Source: Chloroflexota bacterium (GTDB lineage: Bacteria; Chloroflexota; UBA11872; VXOZ01). From it: a stretch of 7,757 bases of DNA. Location of the stretch: NCBI GenBank assembly GCA_009839775.1, contig VXOZ01000307.1, forward strand, positions 1 to 7,757, read 5' to 3'. The position numbers were made by a program, and so were the translations under genes. The notes beneath the pieces are model-generated. The model saw only the letters and a list, made by a program, of their open reading frames with translations, did not search any database and was not told the origin of the DNA. Positions 6,178 through 7,757 of the stretch are shown piece after piece. The first letter of the stretch is position 1. Each line of letters starts with the position of its first letter.

Positions 6178-7617
6178 TTAGGTGGCCTGGGAAGCGGGCG
6201 CCTCTGCGGAGGCCTCTTCCGCCGGCGATTCTTCCGCTTTGGCTTCTACCGTGACTTCCTCGATGGTCACCGTCTCTTTGAGGAAGTCGATTGTCTTCCG
6301 CATGCGCAAGTTCATGGCGATATTGGTGCGCGACGCATCGCTGTTCAGATACTGCTCCATCTGCTGCAATTGCGCCTGCACCTGATCCTTTGAGGGCTGT
6401 TTCTCAGTGACGATCATCCCTGTTGGTTGCTCTTGCTGCGCGATCTGCATCCGATAGTTCGCCATGCTCTGCTCGATTTCCCCTTTTATCTCTTCGGCAG
6501 GAACACTGATCGCCTCCTGGCTCGCTACGGCGTCAAGCGCGATGAAGTTGCGGACCATGCCCTCAGCCCGCTCTTGGAGGCGCTGTTTCCACTCTTCCTC
6601 CGAGAGGTTGATCATCTGGAGGTAGTATTCCTTGGGAATACCGCGCTGCGCCGCTTCAAACGCCTCTCGTTGCTCCAAGCGCTGCGCCTGCTCCTCGATG
6701 AGCACGTCCGGGACTTCAAACGTGGAACCGGAAACCAACTCTTGAACGAGGGTACTCTCTGCTTGCTGCTCGGCGTCTTGTTCCGCTCGCATTTCTAAGC
6801 GCTTGCGCACGTCCGCCCGCAACTCATCGATAGTCTCAAAGTCTCCGGTGGCTTTCGCCAAGTCATCGGTCAGACCCAGGAGGCGCTTCTGGCTGGTGCC
6901 AAGTACCTTGATCTCAAAGTCCGCCGACTTGCCGCGGACCGCCTCGACGGCGTAGTCGTCAGGTAGCAGCAAGATAAAGGAGCGCTCCTGCCCTGCGACC
7001 ATACCGGTGGCGGCTTCGTCGAATCCCTCCGGCATCGTGTTTTCGCCAATAATCAGGTTAGCGCCAGGTGTATTGGTGACTATTCGTCCTTCAACGCTGA
7101 TGCGCAGATCGAGCTTTACGCGGTCGCCGACTTCCACCGGTCGGTCCATTTCGTCCCACTGCACGAGCTGTTGCTCGAGGCTTTGCAACACCACCTCAAT
7201 GTCTTCGTCGGTAACCAGTCGTTTCTCTTTGGTAATTTGGATAGCGCGGTAATCGCCCGTATCTACCTCCGGCTTTACCGGCACGGTGGCCGCAAAAGAT
7301 ACCGCCTGGTCCTTTTCGGCTTGGAGCAATTCGAGTTCGGGACTGCCAACCGGCTGGATTTCCGTCTGCTTTAGGGCTTCGGCATAGGCCTCGGGCACGA
7401 GGCGGTCGAGGGCTTCGCGGAAGACGGACTCTACGCCGGCGTGACGCTCGACGAGAGCCTGCGGCGCGCGGCCGCGACGGAAGCCAGGGATGTTGACCTT
7501 GTCACTGACACGGCGCACGGCGCGCTTGTATGCTATCTCTACTTCCTCGAGCGGAACATCCACCGTGAGCTTCACGCGGCTCTTTTCAAGCGTTTCCGAG
7601 CTGACCGTAATCTCCAT
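6178..7617 (-). CDS. tig: Trigger factor (ribosome-associated chaperone, PPIase)
   Basis: Trigger factor binds the ribosome beside the exit tunnel and shields new chains. The 479-residue product has the three usual parts. The N-terminal ribosome-binding domain (1 to about 115) carries the signature GFRRGRAP (45-52). An FKBP-type prolyl isomerase domain (about 160-241) begins at VEVGDRVKLDL and includes a GMVAGQERSF segment. The helical C-terminal chaperone arms (about 245-455) contain paired helices such as LEQREAFEAAQRG and FIALDAVASQEAISVP. The last 22 or so residues (458-479) are almost only Ala, Glu, Ser, Pro and Thr, a probably disordered acidic tail. The length is at the high end of the family because of that tail. 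The ATG at 7617 is the only sensible start; the nearest purine-rich site, AAGGGAG, leaves a long spacing of 13 bases. Terminators on both sides suggest a monocistronic unit. Confidence 0.97.
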   Translation of the reverse strand: MEITVSSETLEKSRVKLTVDVPLEEVEIAYKRAVRRVSDKVNIPGFRRGRAPQALVERHAGVESVFREALDRLVPEAYAEALKQTEIQPVGSPELELLQAEKDQAVSFAATVPVKPEVDTGDYRAIQITKEKRLVTDEDIEVVLQSLEQQLVQWDEMDRPVEVGDRVKLDLRISVEGRIVTNTPGANLIIGENTMPEGFDEAATGMVAGQERSFILLLPDDYAVEAVRGKSADFEIKVLGTSQKRLLGLTDDLAKATGDFETIDELRADVRKRLEMRAEQDAEQQAESTLVQELVSGSTFEVPDVLIEEQAQRLEQREAFEAAQRGIPKEYYLQMINLSEEEWKQRLQERAEGMVRNFIALDAVASQEAISVPAEEIKGEIEQSMANYRMQIAQQEQPTGMIVTEKQPSKDQVQAQLQQMEQYLNSDASRTNIAMNLRMRKTIDFLKETVTIEEVTVEAKAEESPAEEASAEAPASQAT

Positions 7618-7630
7618 TGCCGTCTTTGCG

Positions 7631-7637
7631 CTCCCTT
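7631..7637 (-). promoter_or_regulatory. Candidate tig ribosome-binding site
   Basis: The minus strand reads AAGGGAG, with 13 bases between it and the tig ATG. This is the only Shine-Dalgarno-like motif near the start, and the spacing is longer than optimal. Confidence 0.45.
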
Positions 7638-7664
7638 ACCGCATCACCTCTGCAAGTGCAGGTC

Positions 7665-7694
7665 GTCATACCATCAAGTGTTTACGACTGTCCT
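7665..7694 (-). promoter_or_regulatory. Candidate tig promoter
   Basis: Between the upstream terminator and tig, the minus strand carries AGGACA (7694-7689), an 18-base spacer and TATGAC (7670-7665). TGG just before the -10 resembles an extended -10 element. Each hexamer matches the sigma-70 consensus at four of six positions. The position is right for a promoter, but the match is only moderate. Confidence 0.32.
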
Positions 7695-7703
7695 ATGCAT
7701 AGC

Positions 7704-7738
7704 AAAAAAAGAGGCGCAGCCTGAGCAGCGCTCTTTTT
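7704..7738. terminator. Probable bidirectional intrinsic terminator upstream of tig
   Basis: A hairpin pairs AAAAAGAG(G)CGC with GCGCTCTTTTT: eight outer pairs, three more after one bulged G, then two inner GC pairs around a CTGA loop. On the minus strand it ends in seven T, on the plus strand in five T. The likeliest role is to end an unseen minus-strand gene beyond the right edge before tig. It could also stop plus-strand transcription. Confidence 0.72.
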
Positions 7739-7757
7739 CACCAACGTCGGCGTTATG

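Overview
The window is a compact bacterial housekeeping segment with every supported gene on the minus strand. In transcription order (right to left) these are trigger factor (tig), the ribosome-assembly GTPase rsgA, guanylate kinase (gmk), the replication-restart protein priA, peptide deformylase (def), methionyl-tRNA formyltransferase (fmt), and the N-terminal part of an R3H/SpoIIIAA-like (Ycf45-type) ATPase cut by the left edge. The moderately GC-rich DNA, a GKDS-type P-loop in Gmk and the Ycf45-type protein next to fmt suggest a Chloroflexota-like or related lineage. That placement is an inference of low to moderate confidence.

Layout. The right edge (7621-7757) holds a hairpin with T-tracts on both sides, probably the terminator of an unseen upstream gene, and then the tig leader. 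tig (7617-6178) ends before a strong intrinsic terminator at 6082-6115, so it looks like its own transcription unit. rsgA (6026-5019) follows after a short leader. The 141-base gap before gmk carries the best promoter match in the window (TTGACC, 18-base spacer, TAGTCT). From there gmk-priA-def-fmt run almost without gaps: gmk and priA overlap, priA and def are 30 bases apart, and def and fmt are 9 bases apart. This arrangement looks like an operon. The R3H gene begins about 100 bases after fmt. No gene-free stretch exceeds 300 bases. I see no tRNA, rRNA, CRISPR array, insertion sequence or prophage.

How the genes fit together. def and fmt form the N-formylmethionine cycle: Fmt formylates initiator Met-tRNA and Def removes the formyl group from the new chain. 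Trigger factor then meets the same nascent chain at the ribosome exit, and RsgA matures the 30S subunit. gmk supplies GDP, and PriA restarts stalled forks.

The most unusual feature is PriA. It is full length, with an intact eight-cysteine zinc region and a recognisable C-terminal domain. However, its helicase motifs I (Walker A), Ia, II (DEEH), III, V and VI are all altered at key positions. It reads as an ATPase-dead PriA acting as a structural primosome factor, comparable to the helicase-deficient PriA proteins annotated in Actinobacteria.
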